DNA of 64,000 nt from Leclercia sp. S52 (GTDB lineage: Bacteria > Pseudomonadota > Gammaproteobacteria > Enterobacterales > Enterobacteriaceae), in the NCBI RefSeq assembly GCF_039727615.1, contig NZ_CP152474.1, positions 2,356,001 through 2,420,000 of the forward strand, in the 5' to 3' direction. The position numbers and the translations under genes are program-made. Every line of letters begins with the position of its first letter. Position 1 is the first letter of the stretch. Positions 26,982 to 36,525 of the stretch are shown one piece after another. Under the pieces are notes generated by a model, which worked only from the letters and a program-made list of their open reading frames with translations, was not told where the DNA came from and made no database searches.

Positions 26982-27581
26982 ATGTCTGGAACAAATGTCA
27001 TTGATAATGCGCTGATCGTGACGGCTCACCCTGTTGAAAATTCCTTATCCCACACGCTGGCAGCGCGAATTGCCGCGCGCCTGCGGGAACAAGGCACTCA
27101 GGTCGAAATTGCCGATCTGCATGCCGAAGCCTTCACGCCTTCTATGCTACGTCCCGATCTTGCGCTGTATCACGGGGATGCCAGCGCCCTTCCCGCCGAT
27201 ATTCTGCGTGAGCAACAGCGAGTGGAGCGGGCAGATATGCTGGTGTTTGTCTTCCCGGTGTACTGGTGGTCGGTTCCTGGCCTGCTGAAGGGCTGGTTTG
27301 ACCGGGTGCTCACCCTGAACTGGGCCTACAAAGTGGCGGAAGATGGCCGGATTGTGGGTAATTTACGCGATGTTCCGGTACGCCTGATCGCCACCGCGGG
27401 CAGCGATCTCAAGGGCTTCGATAAGCACGGTTATTCCACGGCGATACAAACCCAGTTAGTCGAAGGTGTTTTTGGCTTTTGCGGCCTGAAGAACGTCAGG
27501 CTGGATATTCTCTATGAGGCAGACACTGCCTCGTCAGAACAGGTTGAAGATTTCCTGAAAAAGCTCGAAAGCGTTATGTGA
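26982..27581 (+). CDS. NAD(P)H quinone oxidoreductase-like flavodoxin-fold protein
   Basis: 199 aa, Flavodoxin_2 family (KefF/MdaB-like). ALIVTAHPVENSLSHTLA is the FMN/FAD phosphate loop, VFVFPVYWWSVPGLLKGWFDRV the conserved middle segment, and ATAGSDLKGFDKHGYST the flavin-contacting loop. Probably a two-electron reductase for quinones or electrophiles, under the adjacent TetR protein. ATG 26982 follows GAGG; a GTG two codons earlier is possible. Confidence 0.88.
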   Translation: MSGTNVIDNALIVTAHPVENSLSHTLAARIAARLREQGTQVEIADLHAEAFTPSMLRPDLALYHGDASALPADILREQQRVERADMLVFVFPVYWWSVPGLLKGWFDRVLTLNWAYKVAEDGRIVGNLRDVPVRLIATAGSDLKGFDKHGYSTAIQTQLVEGVFGFCGLKNVRLDILYEADTASSEQVEDFLKKLESVM

Positions 27582-27590
27582 GTGCGTTTT

Positions 27591-27673
27591 GCCGGGTGGC
27601 GCTTTGCTTACCCGGCCTACAAAAGCCAGGCCGGGTAAAACGTAGGCCCGTGCAAGCGCAGCGCCGCCGGGCA
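27591..27673. repeat. Inverted REP pair
   Basis: GCCGGGTGGCGCTTTGCTTA followed by CCCGGCCTAC, then GTAGGCCCGTGCAAGCGCAG followed by CGCCGCCGGGC, between two convergent genes. Confidence 0.85.
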
Positions 27674-27690
27674 ATCCGCGCGCACGTTGC

Positions 27691-28866
27691 TCAGGCTAAC
27701 GCCCGGGCATTCCCCCCCGCCCGGCGGGCTTTCAGATACCCATATATCAACAGCGACGACATGGCGCAGAACGACAGTGCAGCCGCAGGCAAGGTCACGT
27801 AACTCCAGCTAAAGCCCAGGGTAATCATCATCCCGCCAAAGTATGCGCCAATGGCGCTGCCGAGATTAAACGCTACCTGGCCCCCCGCCGCGCCGAGCAT
27901 CTCCCCACCCTGCGCATTTTGCAGAAGCAGGATCTGCAACGGTGCCGCCAGCGCAAACAGACCGGCACAGCAGATAAAGCCCATCACCAGCGAGGCCGCA
28001 GGCAGCTGACCGAAGGCAAACAGCAGCAGCAGCGACAGCACAATCACCAGATCGGTGATCGCCGCAATCCGCAGCGGGCTGTAGCGCCCCGAGAGCTTGC
28101 CGCTGAACAGGTTCCCCAGCACCATCCCGAGCCCCATCAGCATCATGATTGCGGTCATCACCCCTTCGGAAAAGCCCGACACGTTGATCATGAACGGCTT
28201 AACAAAGCTGAACCAGGCAAAGACCCCGGCGTTACCGAACATGGTGGCGGCAAAGATAAACCACGGCTCCGGCTTTTTCAGGAAGTGGAACTGCTCACTC
28301 AGGCGGGTTTGCGATTTATCAAAGGTCTGCGGCACCCACAGGACGATCGATACCATCACCAGCAGGTTAAAGGCGGCGATCAGGAAGAAGGTGTAGCGCC
28401 AGCTGAACTGATGCCCGAGCCAGGTTCCGAGCGGCACCCCCGCCAGGTTGGCGACCGTCATCCCGGCAACCATCCCCGCTACCGCCAGCGTCACTTTGCC
28501 CGGCGGCGCGATGCGCGAAAGGATGATGGTGCCGACGCCAAAGAATGCCCCATGCGGAAAGCCGGAGACCAGCCGCCCGATGGCCAGCATGGTGTAGGAG
28601 GTAGAGAAGGTGAAAATCGCATTGCCTATAAGGCACAGCGTCACCAGGAACAGCAGGATCGACTTTAAGGAGAACTTACTCGAAAAGAGCGCGATGATCG
28701 GTGCGCCAATCACCACCCCAAAGGCGTAAAACGAAATCATATTCCCGGCGGAGGGAATGGTGATCCCCACGTCTCGCGCCAGCTCGGTTAACACACCCAT
28801 AATGCCAAATTCAGCCATGCCCAGGCCAAAGGTGCCAAGTGCTAACGAAAACACCGTCTTTTTCAT
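27691..28866 (-). CDS. araJ: AraJ-type MFS transporter
   Basis: 391 aa, 12 helices. The sequence TFGLGMAEFGIMGVLTELA, IGRLVSGFPHGAFFGVG and ICCAGLFALAAPLQILLLQN closely follows E. coli AraJ, an arabinose-inducible putative sugar/drug exporter. ATG 28866 is the family start. The last residues are uncertain because a C7 run (27712-27718) lies 22 bases before the stop: with one base fewer the protein would end RAGGMPGR. No arabinose genes are adjacent. Confidence 0.88.
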   Translation of the reverse strand: MKKTVFSLALGTFGLGMAEFGIMGVLTELARDVGITIPSAGNMISFYAFGVVIGAPIIALFSSKFSLKSILLFLVTLCLIGNAIFTFSTSYTMLAIGRLVSGFPHGAFFGVGTIILSRIAPPGKVTLAVAGMVAGMTVANLAGVPLGTWLGHQFSWRYTFFLIAAFNLLVMVSIVLWVPQTFDKSQTRLSEQFHFLKKPEPWFIFAATMFGNAGVFAWFSFVKPFMINVSGFSEGVMTAIMMLMGLGMVLGNLFSGKLSGRYSPLRIAAITDLVIVLSLLLLFAFGQLPAASLVMGFICCAGLFALAAPLQILLLQNAQGGEMLGAAGGQVAFNLGSAIGAYFGGMMITLGFSWSYVTLPAAALSFCAMSSLLIYGYLKARRAGGNARALA

Positions 28867-29067
28867 ACCACAACCAGTTGTTAAAAAATTGCAACAGCCA
28901 TTATCGACCAATCTTGTATGGTGAGCCAGTTCAAATCGCGCCGCTGGCCGATTCCTCCATCAATTCGGGTGGGCTGTGAATATTTTTCACCAGGGCGCTC
29001 AGCCCTGATTACACTTCAAAGTGTTATGTCTCACCGTACCGTCAGACTCCCCGTAAAGGAACGCATC

Positions 29068-29893
29068 ATGGCAGATAAAGATAAGAAGAAAAGTAAACCC
29101 GCTGCGAATATCGCGCCCCCCCGTCCCGCTTAAGCGTAAGGAGTACGAACAAGAGCTTCATCGCCTGCACGTGGAGCTGGTTAAGCTGCAGCGCTGGGTG
29201 GTGAGCAAGGGCCTGAAGGTGTGCGTGGTCTTTGAAGGGCGCGATGGCGCCGGTAAAGGCGGCACCATCAAGGCGCTGACCGAACGCGTTAGTCCGCGCG
29301 TATTCCGGGTGGTCGCGCTGCCTGCCCCGACCGAGAAAGAGAAAAGCCAGCTTTACTTCCAGCGCTATGTGCCGCATCTGCCGTCGGCAGGTGAAATCGT
29401 GATTTTCGACCGCAGCTGGTACAACCGTGCGGGCGTGGAGCGCGTGATGGGCTTCTGTACCGAGGAACAGGTCGAGAAGTTTCTCGACGGTGCGCCTATC
29501 ATCGAAAAGGCGATGGTCGATGCGGGCATTATTCTGATCAAGTACTGGCTGGAAGTGACGCCCAAAGAGCAGGAGCGCCGTCTGCGCGACCGCATCAACG
29601 ACGGGCGCAAAACCTGGAAACTGTCGCCAATGGACGTTAAATCCTTCAACCGCTGGGATGAGTACACCGAGGCGCGCGATGCGATGTTTGCCGCCACCGA
29701 CACCGCCTGGGCCCCGTGGTTTGTCGCCCGCTCCGAGGATAAAAAGCGCGTGCGGCTGAATATTATCTCTCACCTGCTGACGCAGATTCCTTATAAGGAT
29801 TTGCCGGAAGAAGAGGTTAAATTACCGAAACGTAAAATCGGTAAAATTAAGCCAACCGCTTATCCGTTCCGTTATATTAAAGAGAAGTTCTGA
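29068..29893 (+). CDS. ppk2: Polyphosphate kinase 2 (one apparent frameshift)
   Basis: PPK2 uses polyphosphate to phosphorylate nucleoside diphosphates, or makes polyphosphate. Start ATG 29068 (MADKDKKKSKPAANIAPP); a C7 run at 29116-29122 breaks the frame, and removing one C gives APPVPLKRKEYEQELHRLHV and a 274-aa protein of class I PPK2 size. Walker A FEGRDGAGKGGTIKAL, lid-type FDRSWYNRAGVERVMGFC (Walker B Asp-Arg) and the Arg-rich RLRDRINDGRKTWKLSPMD are intact. Cytosolic, monocistronic. Two small hairpins (28991-29007 and 29011-29024) lie in the upstream gap. Confidence 0.87.
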
Positions 29894-30070
29894 CTGTTAC
29901 TGCCCTCCTGGTTATTTATCGGGAGGGTGCTTCACAATAATCTTGCCTGATTTCACCGTATTGCTTTTGTCTGGAAGCGTGCTCGCAATTCCTGAATTAC
30001 CAGGGGAGTCGGTATTGTTTTTTATGGTTGGCGGTTGATAATGGCTGCACCAATACAGGAGAGAATAACA

Positions 30071-30259
30071 ATGAAACTGGATATTCCGCAGAGCAGCGCA
30101 ATCAAAGAACACTTAACTGGCGTGGCACCGCGTCCGCCACTAACGGCAGAAGAGAGAATTGAGCAACGCAGACGTGATAAGGAATTCATGCAAGCAATGA
30201 ATGAATTTGTTGCGAAGGCTGGCTTACTGTCTGACGATCCCTTTTTCGGAGGGATTTAA
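30071..30259 (+). CDS. CcdA-like antitoxin lacking a recognisable ribbon-helix-helix domain
   Basis: 62 aa, MKLDIPQSSAIKEHLTGVAP at the start and FVAKAGLLSDDPFFGGI at the end. The C-terminal half (ERIEQRRRDKEFMQAMNEFV onward) is a charged helix plus acidic tail that resembles the toxin-binding tail of CcdA. The N-terminal 25-30 residues do not look like the usual CcdA DNA-binding domain. It overlaps the toxin start by one base (TAATG), the normal coupling in such modules. Assignment rests mainly on the neighbour. Confidence 0.7.
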   Translation: MKLDIPQSSAIKEHLTGVAPRPPLTAEERIEQRRRDKEFMQAMNEFVAKAGLLSDDPFFGGI

Positions 30260-30582
30260 TGTGCTTTCAATTTGACGTTTACCGTAACCCATCAGGCAGA
30301 ACAAGCGAATTGCATCCCTACCTGATGGTAATCCAACACGATTATTACGATGATTTATCGACCCGCTTAATTCTTCCATTAAGTTATCGCAATAATCTAT
30401 CGGGGCATATTAATCCGGCATCCGCCGTCATTAATATCGATTTCCAGACGTTATTTATGAATACACCTGGCATTACCAGCGTGGAGAAAAAGAAGCTCAC
30501 CAGTAGATATTTCGTCAGTAATATGCAAAGTGCGAGGGCCCGGATAGTTGCAGCAATCGATGCCTTAATCACCAACACCTGA
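30259..30582 (+). CDS. CcdB-family toxin
   Basis: 107 aa. MCFQFDVYRNPSGRTSELHP, YLMVIQHDYYDDLSTRLILPL and the C-terminal ARIVAAIDALITNT align with CcdB of the Vibrio fischeri type, as I recall it. CcdB poisons DNA gyrase through its extreme C-terminus, which in known toxins ends in Gly-Ile; here it ends Asn-Thr, so activity is doubtful or altered. Base composition is slightly lower in GC than the neighbours, consistent with transfer. Convergent with fdnI. Confidence 0.8.
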   Translation: MCFQFDVYRNPSGRTSELHPYLMVIQHDYYDDLSTRLILPLSYRNNLSGHINPASAVINIDFQTLFMNTPGITSVEKKKLTSRYFVSNMQSARARIVAAIDALITNT

Positions 30583-30593
30583 CCTCCCCAAAA

Positions 30594-30621
30594 CCCGCTC
30601 CGAAACACAGTCCGGAGCGGG
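30594..30621. terminator. GC hairpin between ccdB-like gene and fdnI
   Basis: CCCGCTCCG, about 10 bases, CGGAGCGGG; perfect 9-bp stem just after the toxin stop, followed by a G-run on the plus strand. It could serve both convergent transcripts. Confidence 0.6.
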
Positions 30622-30628
30622 GGGGCAC

Positions 30629-31285
30629 TTACTTCATCCCTTCACTAACATCTTTTTGCGCTTCCAGACGCTCCACGTCCCGATACCAGCGCGGATGGTG
30701 TTTCTGCGCCCAGCGGCGGCTCACCTTGCCTTCGATCATCCCTTTAATCGAGCCTTTGACCCAGAACGCCATATACATATGGATCAGAATGGCGTGAATC
30801 AAAATAATGGCCGAAGTGGCGTGGATCAGCAGGCTATAGCGCACCACCTGCATCGGGAAATAGTGGGCAAAGTACGGACGCCAGATAATGACCCCGGTCA
30901 CCAGCAGCACGAAAATCATGCTCATGATGGTCCAGAACATCATCTTCTGACCAGCGTTGTACTTACCCACTTTCGCGACTTTATGCTCGTTGCCTTTCAG
31001 TACCTCAACAATGCCCTTCACCCACGGGATGTCCTGCTTGTCCGGGATGTTGTGATGCACGAAACGCACGAACATAAACATCAGCACCACGAAAATCAGC
31101 ACCCCAAAGAACGGGTGCAGGATGCGTCCCATCTGCGGCGTACCGAAGGTCTCGGTCAGCCACTGCAGCGTCGGGAAGAAGAACGAAATCCCCGATACCG
31201 CCACGAGGAAGAAGCAGATCACCACCGTCCAGTGACAGGCGCGGTCGACAAACTTCGTGCGCACGATCATCTTTGACTTACTCAT
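30629..31285 (-). CDS. fdnI: Formate dehydrogenase-N, cytochrome b556 (gamma) subunit FdnI
   Basis: 218 aa, four membrane helices, binds two b haems and reduces menaquinone. Candidate haem histidines are in [18 protein letters not shown] and [21 protein letters not shown]. Start ATG 31285 overlaps the 3' end of fdnH by 8 bases. Same order and sizes as E. coli. Confidence 0.97.
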   Translation of the reverse strand: MSKSKMIVRTKFVDRACHWTVVICFFLVAVSGISFFFPTLQWLTETFGTPQMGRILHPFFGVLIFVVLMFMFVRFVHHNIPDKQDIPWVKGIVEVLKGNEHKVAKVGKYNAGQKMMFWTIMSMIFVLLVTGVIIWRPYFAHYFPMQVVRYSLLIHATSAIILIHAILIHMYMAFWVKGSIKGMIEGKVSRRWAQKHHPRWYRDVERLEAQKDVSEGMK

Positions 31286-32162
31286 GATGCTCCTCCTCAT
31301 CGTCATCCACCTCTTTGTTCGGCCCGATCCCCACGTAGTGATAAATCAACCCGGCAAAGGTGGCGATAAAGCCCGCTGCAGCGAGCGGTTTCAGCGCCCC
31401 TTTCCACAGGTTAATGGAGGTATCGATCGCCGGATCCTTCGGCAGTTTGTGATACAGCTCCGGCTGGTCGAGATGGTGCAGGACATACATCACGTGCGTC
31501 CCACCCACCCCTTGCGGGTTGTAGACGCCCGCGTTGGCATAGCCGCGCGCCTTCAGCTTATCGACCCGCTGCTGGGCAACGTCCAGCATCTCCTTCTTGG
31601 TGCCAAAGTGAATGGCCCCGGTCGGACAGGTTTTCACGCAGGCCGGCTCCTGACCGACGCTGACGCGGTCCACGCACAGAGTGCATTTATAGACCCGGTT
31701 ATCCTCTTTATTGAGGCGCGGCACGTTGAACGGACACCCGGCGATGCAGTACCCGCAGCCGATGCAGTTATCCTGCTGGAAATCGACGATGCCGTTGGCG
31801 TACTGAATAATCGCCCCGGCGGACGGACAAGCCTTCAGGCAGCCCGGATCCTCGCAGTGCATACAGCCGTCTTTGCGGATCAGCCACTCCAGCTTGCCGT
31901 TCTGCTCGGTTTCGCTAAAACGCATCACCGTCCAGGATTTGGCGCTCAGATCGGCCGGGTTGTCGTACACCCCGACGCAGTGCCCCACCTCGTCGCGGAT
32001 ATCATTCCACTCGGAACAGGCCACCTGGCAGGCTTTGCAGCCCACGCAGGAGGAGACATCGATAAGCTTTGCCACTTCCGCTTTGTAATCCCGCGCACGA
32101 GGCGCGGGGGTAAAGCCGTTGGTGGCGGAGCGTTTGATGACGTCTTGTGTTTCCATCGACAT
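31278..32162 (-). CDS. fdnH: Formate dehydrogenase-N, iron-sulphur (beta) subunit FdnH
   Basis: 294 aa, identical in length to E. coli FdnH. Four [4Fe-4S] cysteine clusters: [43 protein letters not shown] and [21 protein letters not shown] single C-terminal membrane helix (about 256-278, [20 protein letters not shown]) anchors it on the periplasmic face. It passes electrons from FdnG to FdnI. Confidence 0.98.
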   Translation of the reverse strand: MSMETQDVIKRSATNGFTPAPRARDYKAEVAKLIDVSSCVGCKACQVACSEWNDIRDEVGHCVGVYDNPADLSAKSWTVMRFSETEQNGKLEWLIRKDGCMHCEDPGCLKACPSAGAIIQYANGIVDFQQDNCIGCGYCIAGCPFNVPRLNKEDNRVYKCTLCVDRVSVGQEPACVKTCPTGAIHFGTKKEMLDVAQQRVDKLKARGYANAGVYNPQGVGGTHVMYVLHHLDQPELYHKLPKDPAIDTSINLWKGALKPLAAAGFIATFAGLIYHYVGIGPNKEVDDDEEEHHE

Positions 32163-32173
32163 TACTTCGCTCC

Positions 32174-35100
32174 TTATGCTTTTTCGATGTTGACCAGAAA
32201 CGCCTTATACTCTGGCGTTTGCGAGTTCGAATCCCCTACCGCAGGCGTCAGGGTATTGGCGATATAGCCTTTCTGCGCCACCCCTTCAAAGCCCCAGTGC
32301 AGCGGAATACCGACGGTTTCCACCTGCTGACCGTGAACGTTCAGGGCCTGCAGACGACGGGTGACCACCGCCACGGCACGAATAAACCCGCGCTGGCTGC
32401 TGACCTTCACGCGATCGCCGTTGGCAATGCCTTTGGCCTGGGCCAGGGTCTCGCTGATCTCGACAAACTGTTCCGGCTGGGCGATGGCGTTCAGTCGCGC
32501 ATGCTTGGTCCAGGTGTGGAAATGCTCGGTCAGGCGATAGGTGGTGCCGACGTACGGGAACTTGTCTTTCTTGCCCATCCGCACGGCATCTTCCTCGTAG
32601 ACACGCACCACCGGACTGGAGACCACGTTCGGGTGCAGCGGATTGGTGCCCAGCGGCGTTTCCATTGGCTCGTAGTGTTCCGGGAACGGCCCTTCTGCCA
32701 GCTTGTCGATGGCAAACAGACGTCCCAGCCCTTCCGGCTGCATGATAAACGGCCCGGTGTTGCTGCCCGGCGCGGCGGTGTTGTAGTCCGGAATATCGTT
32801 CCCGGTCCACTTCGTCCCGTTCCACTGGATCAGCATACGTTTTGGATCCCACGGCTTGCCGTTGATGTCCGCCGAGGCGCGGTTGTAGAGCACGCGACGG
32901 TTCAGCGGCCACGCCCATGCCCAGCCCAGCGTATTGCCCAGCCCTGACGGGTCGGCGTTATCGCGGTTAGCCATCTGGTTGCCCTGCTCGGTCCAGCTCC
33001 CGGTGTAGATCCAGCACGACGACGCGGTGGTGCCGTCATCACGCAGCTGGGCGAAACTGCTCAGCAGCTGGCCTTTTTTGGCGATGAGCACGCCACTGGC
33101 GTCATAGAGATCCGCCAGCGCATAGCCGTTGTTCTCTTTCGCCACCTCTTCCGATTCCGGGTGATCCGGCTGTTTGTAATCCCAGCTCATCCGCAGCAGC
33201 GGCTCGACGCCCTTGCCGCCTTCGGTGCGGTACATCTCGCGCAGGCGATGGTAAATCCCGGCCAGGATCTCGCCGTCGTTGCGCGCTTCGCCCGGGGCAT
33301 CCTGTCCCTTCCAGTGCCACTGCAGCCAGCGACCGGAGTTGGCGATGGAGCCGTCCTCTTCTGCGAAACAGGTCGACGGCAGACGGAAGACCTCGGTCTG
33401 AATTGAGGCGGGATCCACGTCATTCATCTCACCGTGGTTCTGCCAGAAGGTCGAGGTTTCGGTTACCAGCGGGTCGATCACCACCATGTACTTCAGCTTG
33501 CTGAGGCTGGCGACAATCTTGTTCTTATCCGGGAACGACGCCACCGGGTTAAAGCCCTGGCAGATGTACCCCGTGACTTTGCCCTTCGACATCATGTTGA
33601 AATACTTAATGACGTCGTAGGACTGATCCCATTTCGGCAGCCAGTTGAAGCCCCAGTCGTTCTCCTTCTGCGCCGCCTCGCCATAGAACGATTTCATCAG
33701 GCTGACGAAGAACTTCGGATAGTTGTTCCAGTAATTCACCTGGTCAGGCAGCGTCGCTTTCGGCGTGTTCGCCGTCATATAGCTCTGCAGATCCGTCTGT
33801 TTCTCGGACGGCAGGGTCAGGTAGCCGGTCAGGCTGGTCGACAGCAGGCCGAGATCGGTCAGGCCCTGGATGTTGGAGTGACCGCGCAGGGCGTTCACCC
33901 CGCCACCGGCCATGCCCATGTTGCCGAGCAGCAGCTGGATCATCGCCATGGTACGGATGTTCTGCGCCCCGACGGTATGCTGCGTCCAGCCCAGCGCGTA
34001 CAGGAACGTCGTGGTTCTGTCCGCGGCACTGGTGGAGGCCAGCACTTCGCACACCTTCAGGAAATCGGCTTTTGGCGTGCCGCAGATGTTCTCCACTACC
34101 TCCGGCGTATAGCGGGAGACGTGCTGTTTCAGCAGGTTCCACACGCAGCGCGGGTCGGTCAGGGTTTCATCGCGTCTGGCATAGCCGTTTTCGTCGAACT
34201 GATAGTTCCAGGAGGACTTATCGTACTGGCGTTTTTCGGCGTCATAGCCGCTGAACAGCCCGTCTTCAAAGGCAAAATCTTCCCGCACCAGCAGGTTGGC
34301 GTTGGTGTAGTGCTTAACGTACTCGGCGTTAATTTTGTTATTTTCGATCAGGTACAGCAGCACGCCGGAGAGGAATGTAATGTCCGTGCCGGAGCGGATG
34401 GGCGCATAGATATCGGCCACCGATGCCGTGCGCGTAAAGCGCGGATCGACGACGATCAGCGTCGCATCGTTATTGTTTTTCGCTTCCATCGCCCAGCGGA
34501 ATCCCACCGGATGGGCTTCAGCGGCGTTACCGCCCATCACCATCACGACGTTAGCGTTTTTGATATCAACCCAGTGGTTGGTCATCGCACCGCGACCAAA
34601 TGTTGGAGCAAGACTTGCTACCGTTGGTCCGTGTCAGACGCGCGCCTGGTTGTCTACCGCCAGCATGCCGAGGGAGCGCACAAATTTTTGCGTCAGCATG
34701 CCAGTTTCATTACTTGCCGCAGAGGCACACAGCATCCCGGTGGAGAGCCAGCGGTTAACCGTCACGCCCTGGTCGTTGGTCTCGACGAAGTTGGCGTCGC
34801 GGTCGGCCTTCATCAGCTTCGCGATGCGCGTAAACGCCTCATCCCAGGAGAGTCGCTGCCACTTGTCGGATCCTGGCGCTCGGTATTCCGGGTAACGCAG
34901 GCGGTTGTCGCTGTGGACATAGTCCAGCAGGCCCGCCCCTTTCGGGCATAACGCCCCACGGCTGACCGGATGATCCGCATCGCCTTCAATATGATAAATC
35001 GACTCTTTGGCGTTCTTCGCGCCATCACCCAGGCTATACATCAATAGCCCGCATCCCACGGAGCAGTATGTGCAGGTGTTACGGATCTCTTTCGCGCGCA

Positions 35101-35221
35101 GCAACTTATAGTTGCGCGCCTGAGCCAGCGCCATTTTGGGGGCGAACCCTAAAGCAGCGACTGTCGTACCGGCCATACCGCCCGCGCAGATTTTAAAAAA
35201 CTGTCTGCGGCTGACGTCCAT
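32174..35221 (-). CDS. fdnG: Formate dehydrogenase-N, selenocysteine-containing catalytic (alpha) subunit FdnG
   Basis: Oxidises formate to CO2 in the periplasm. 1015 aa when the in-frame TGA at 34634-34636 is read as selenocysteine 196, exactly the E. coli position and length. The context is [26 protein letters not shown]. Tat signal [18 protein letters not shown], then a [4Fe-4S] site CTYCSVGCG...ALCPKGAG and the bis-MGD-binding molybdopterin domains. A SECIS hairpin lies directly after the TGA. This break is genuine recoding and must not be confused with the homopolymer frameshifts elsewhere in the window. Likely FNR/NarL controlled, as in E. coli. Confidence 0.98.
34595..34636 (-). promoter_or_regulatory. 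SECIS element and selenocysteine TGA of fdnG
   Basis: The TGA is followed by a stem-loop whose top is AGCAAG, T, CTTGCT, about 17 bases downstream, the arrangement recognised by SelB in bacterial formate dehydrogenase mRNAs. Confidence 0.85.
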
Positions 35222-35284
35222 TGCTGTCCTCGTTAGAACATTGAGAATTCCGGCGGAAAACTAACAGCAAAGCCCCTGTTTTTT

Positions 35285-35298
35285 TTGCGGCAAATCAA
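35285..35298 (-). promoter_or_regulatory. Candidate FNR site upstream of fdnG
   Basis: TTGATTTGCCGCAA on the minus strand, 8 of 10 to TTGAT-N4-ATCAA, 64 bases upstream of the fdnG ATG. FNR control is established for E. coli fdnG; this exact site is my inference. Confidence 0.45.
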
Positions 35299-35440
35299 GA
35301 ACGCAAATTTTCGCCCTCTTAATAGTCAGGCGGGAGCCGTTTTATTACTGCTTAGGGAGTAGCTGCGGGGAGATTAATTCGCGGAAGGTACTGAAACAGT
35401 GCTATAAATTTGCCCCTGAAAATATCATGGCAATGGGAAA

Positions 35441-36331
35441 ATGATGGACAGAAAAAGAGCCACCCTGATCGGGCTGGCCGCCATTGTGCTCTGGAGCACG
35501 ATGGTAGGCCTGATTCGGGGCGTCAGCGAGGGGCTGGGCCCGGTGGGCGGCGCGGCGATGATCTACACGCTCAGCGGTCTACTGTGCCTGGTCACGGTAG
35601 GGTTTCCCAAACTGCGGCGGTTCTCGCCCCGCTACCTGATGGCCGGCAGCGTGCTGTTTGTCAGCTACGAAATCTGTCTGGCGCTGTCGTTAGGCTATGC
35701 CTCTACCCGCCATCAGGCGATTGAGGTGGGGATGGTGAACTACCTCTGGCCGAGCCTGACCATCGTGTTTGCCATTCTGTTTAACCGCCAGCGCTCAACC
35801 CTGTGGGTGATCCCGGGGCTGATTATCTCCCTGCTGGGCGTCAGTTGGGTGTTAGGCGGCGATAATGGGCTCAATCCGGCGGAGATTACCCGCAACATCG
35901 TCTCTAATCCGCTGAGTTATGGCCTGGCCTTTGTCGGGGCCTTTATCTGGGCGGCCTACTGCACCGTGACCAGCAAATATGCGAAGGGGCAGAATGGGAT
36001 CACACTGTTTGTGCTGCTGACGGCGCTGACCCTGTGGGTTAAATATTTGTTCAGCGATCAGCCGGAGATGGTGTTCAGCGTGCCGGTGGTGTTCAAACTG
36101 CTGATGTGCGGCGTGGCGCTCGGATTTGGCTATGCCTCATGGAATACCGGCATTCTGCACGGCAACGTGACGCTGCTGGCGGCGGCCTCCTATTTTACCC
36201 CGGTGCTGTCAGCGGCGCTGGCGGCGGTGCTGCTGAATGCGCCCCTGTCGTTCAGCTTCTGGCAGGGAGCGATGATGGTGTGCGCGGGGTCGTTGTTGTG
36301 CTGGTACGCTACTCGCACTCGGAGAGGCTGA
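35441..36331 (+). CDS. yddG: Aromatic amino acid exporter YddG (DMT superfamily)
   Basis: 296 aa, ten membrane helices of the drug/metabolite transporter fold; very close to E. coli YddG (TLIGLAAIVLWSTMVGLIRG, VSYEICLALSLGYASTRHQA, GMVNYLWPSLTI, SYFTPVLSAALAAVLL). It exports aromatic amino acids and paraquat-like compounds. Divergent from fdnG as in E. coli. Either of the two consecutive ATGs (35441, 35444) may be the start. Confidence 0.95.
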   Translation: MMDRKRATLIGLAAIVLWSTMVGLIRGVSEGLGPVGGAAMIYTLSGLLCLVTVGFPKLRRFSPRYLMAGSVLFVSYEICLALSLGYASTRHQAIEVGMVNYLWPSLTIVFAILFNRQRSTLWVIPGLIISLLGVSWVLGGDNGLNPAEITRNIVSNPLSYGLAFVGAFIWAAYCTVTSKYAKGQNGITLFVLLTALTLWVKYLFSDQPEMVFSVPVVFKLLMCGVALGFGYASWNTGILHGNVTLLAAASYFTPVLSAALAAVLLNAPLSFSFWQGAMMVCAGSLLCWYATRTRRG

Positions 36332-36338
36332 GGGCTTC

Positions 36339-36525
36339 GCCGGGCGGCGCATGCGCTTGCCCGGCCTACGGCGTGGAGCCGTTTGTCGGTTTTGTAGGTT
36401 GTCTGCGGTGCGGCATGTTCCCCCTCACCCTAACCCTCTCCCTCCAGGGAGAGGGAACCGTTCGAGCCCGGCCATCCAACGTCATCGTATTTGTAGGCCG
36501 GGTCAGGCGGAGCTGCCACCCGGCA
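36339..36525. repeat. Mixed repeat cluster: REP, CCCTCTCCC palindrome, REP
   Basis: REP GCCGGGCGGCGCATGCGCTT (36339-36369), CCCTCTCCC/GGGAGAGGG unit (36420-36458) and an inverted REP (36493-36525) in the gap between convergent yddG and the LysR gene. The last REP encodes the end of the LysR protein. Confidence 0.85.

Noticed and set aside
31257..32267. Open frames of 200-500 codons on the plus strand opposite fdnG/H/I (also 33434-34951)
   Set aside because: Shadows of strongly conserved genes on the minus strand in GC-rich DNA; His/Arg/Gln-rich composition and no family similarity.
34634..34636. fdnG split into two genes by a nonsense mutation
   Set aside because: Codon 196 TGA is the known selenocysteine position, frame continues unchanged, and a SECIS-like hairpin follows.
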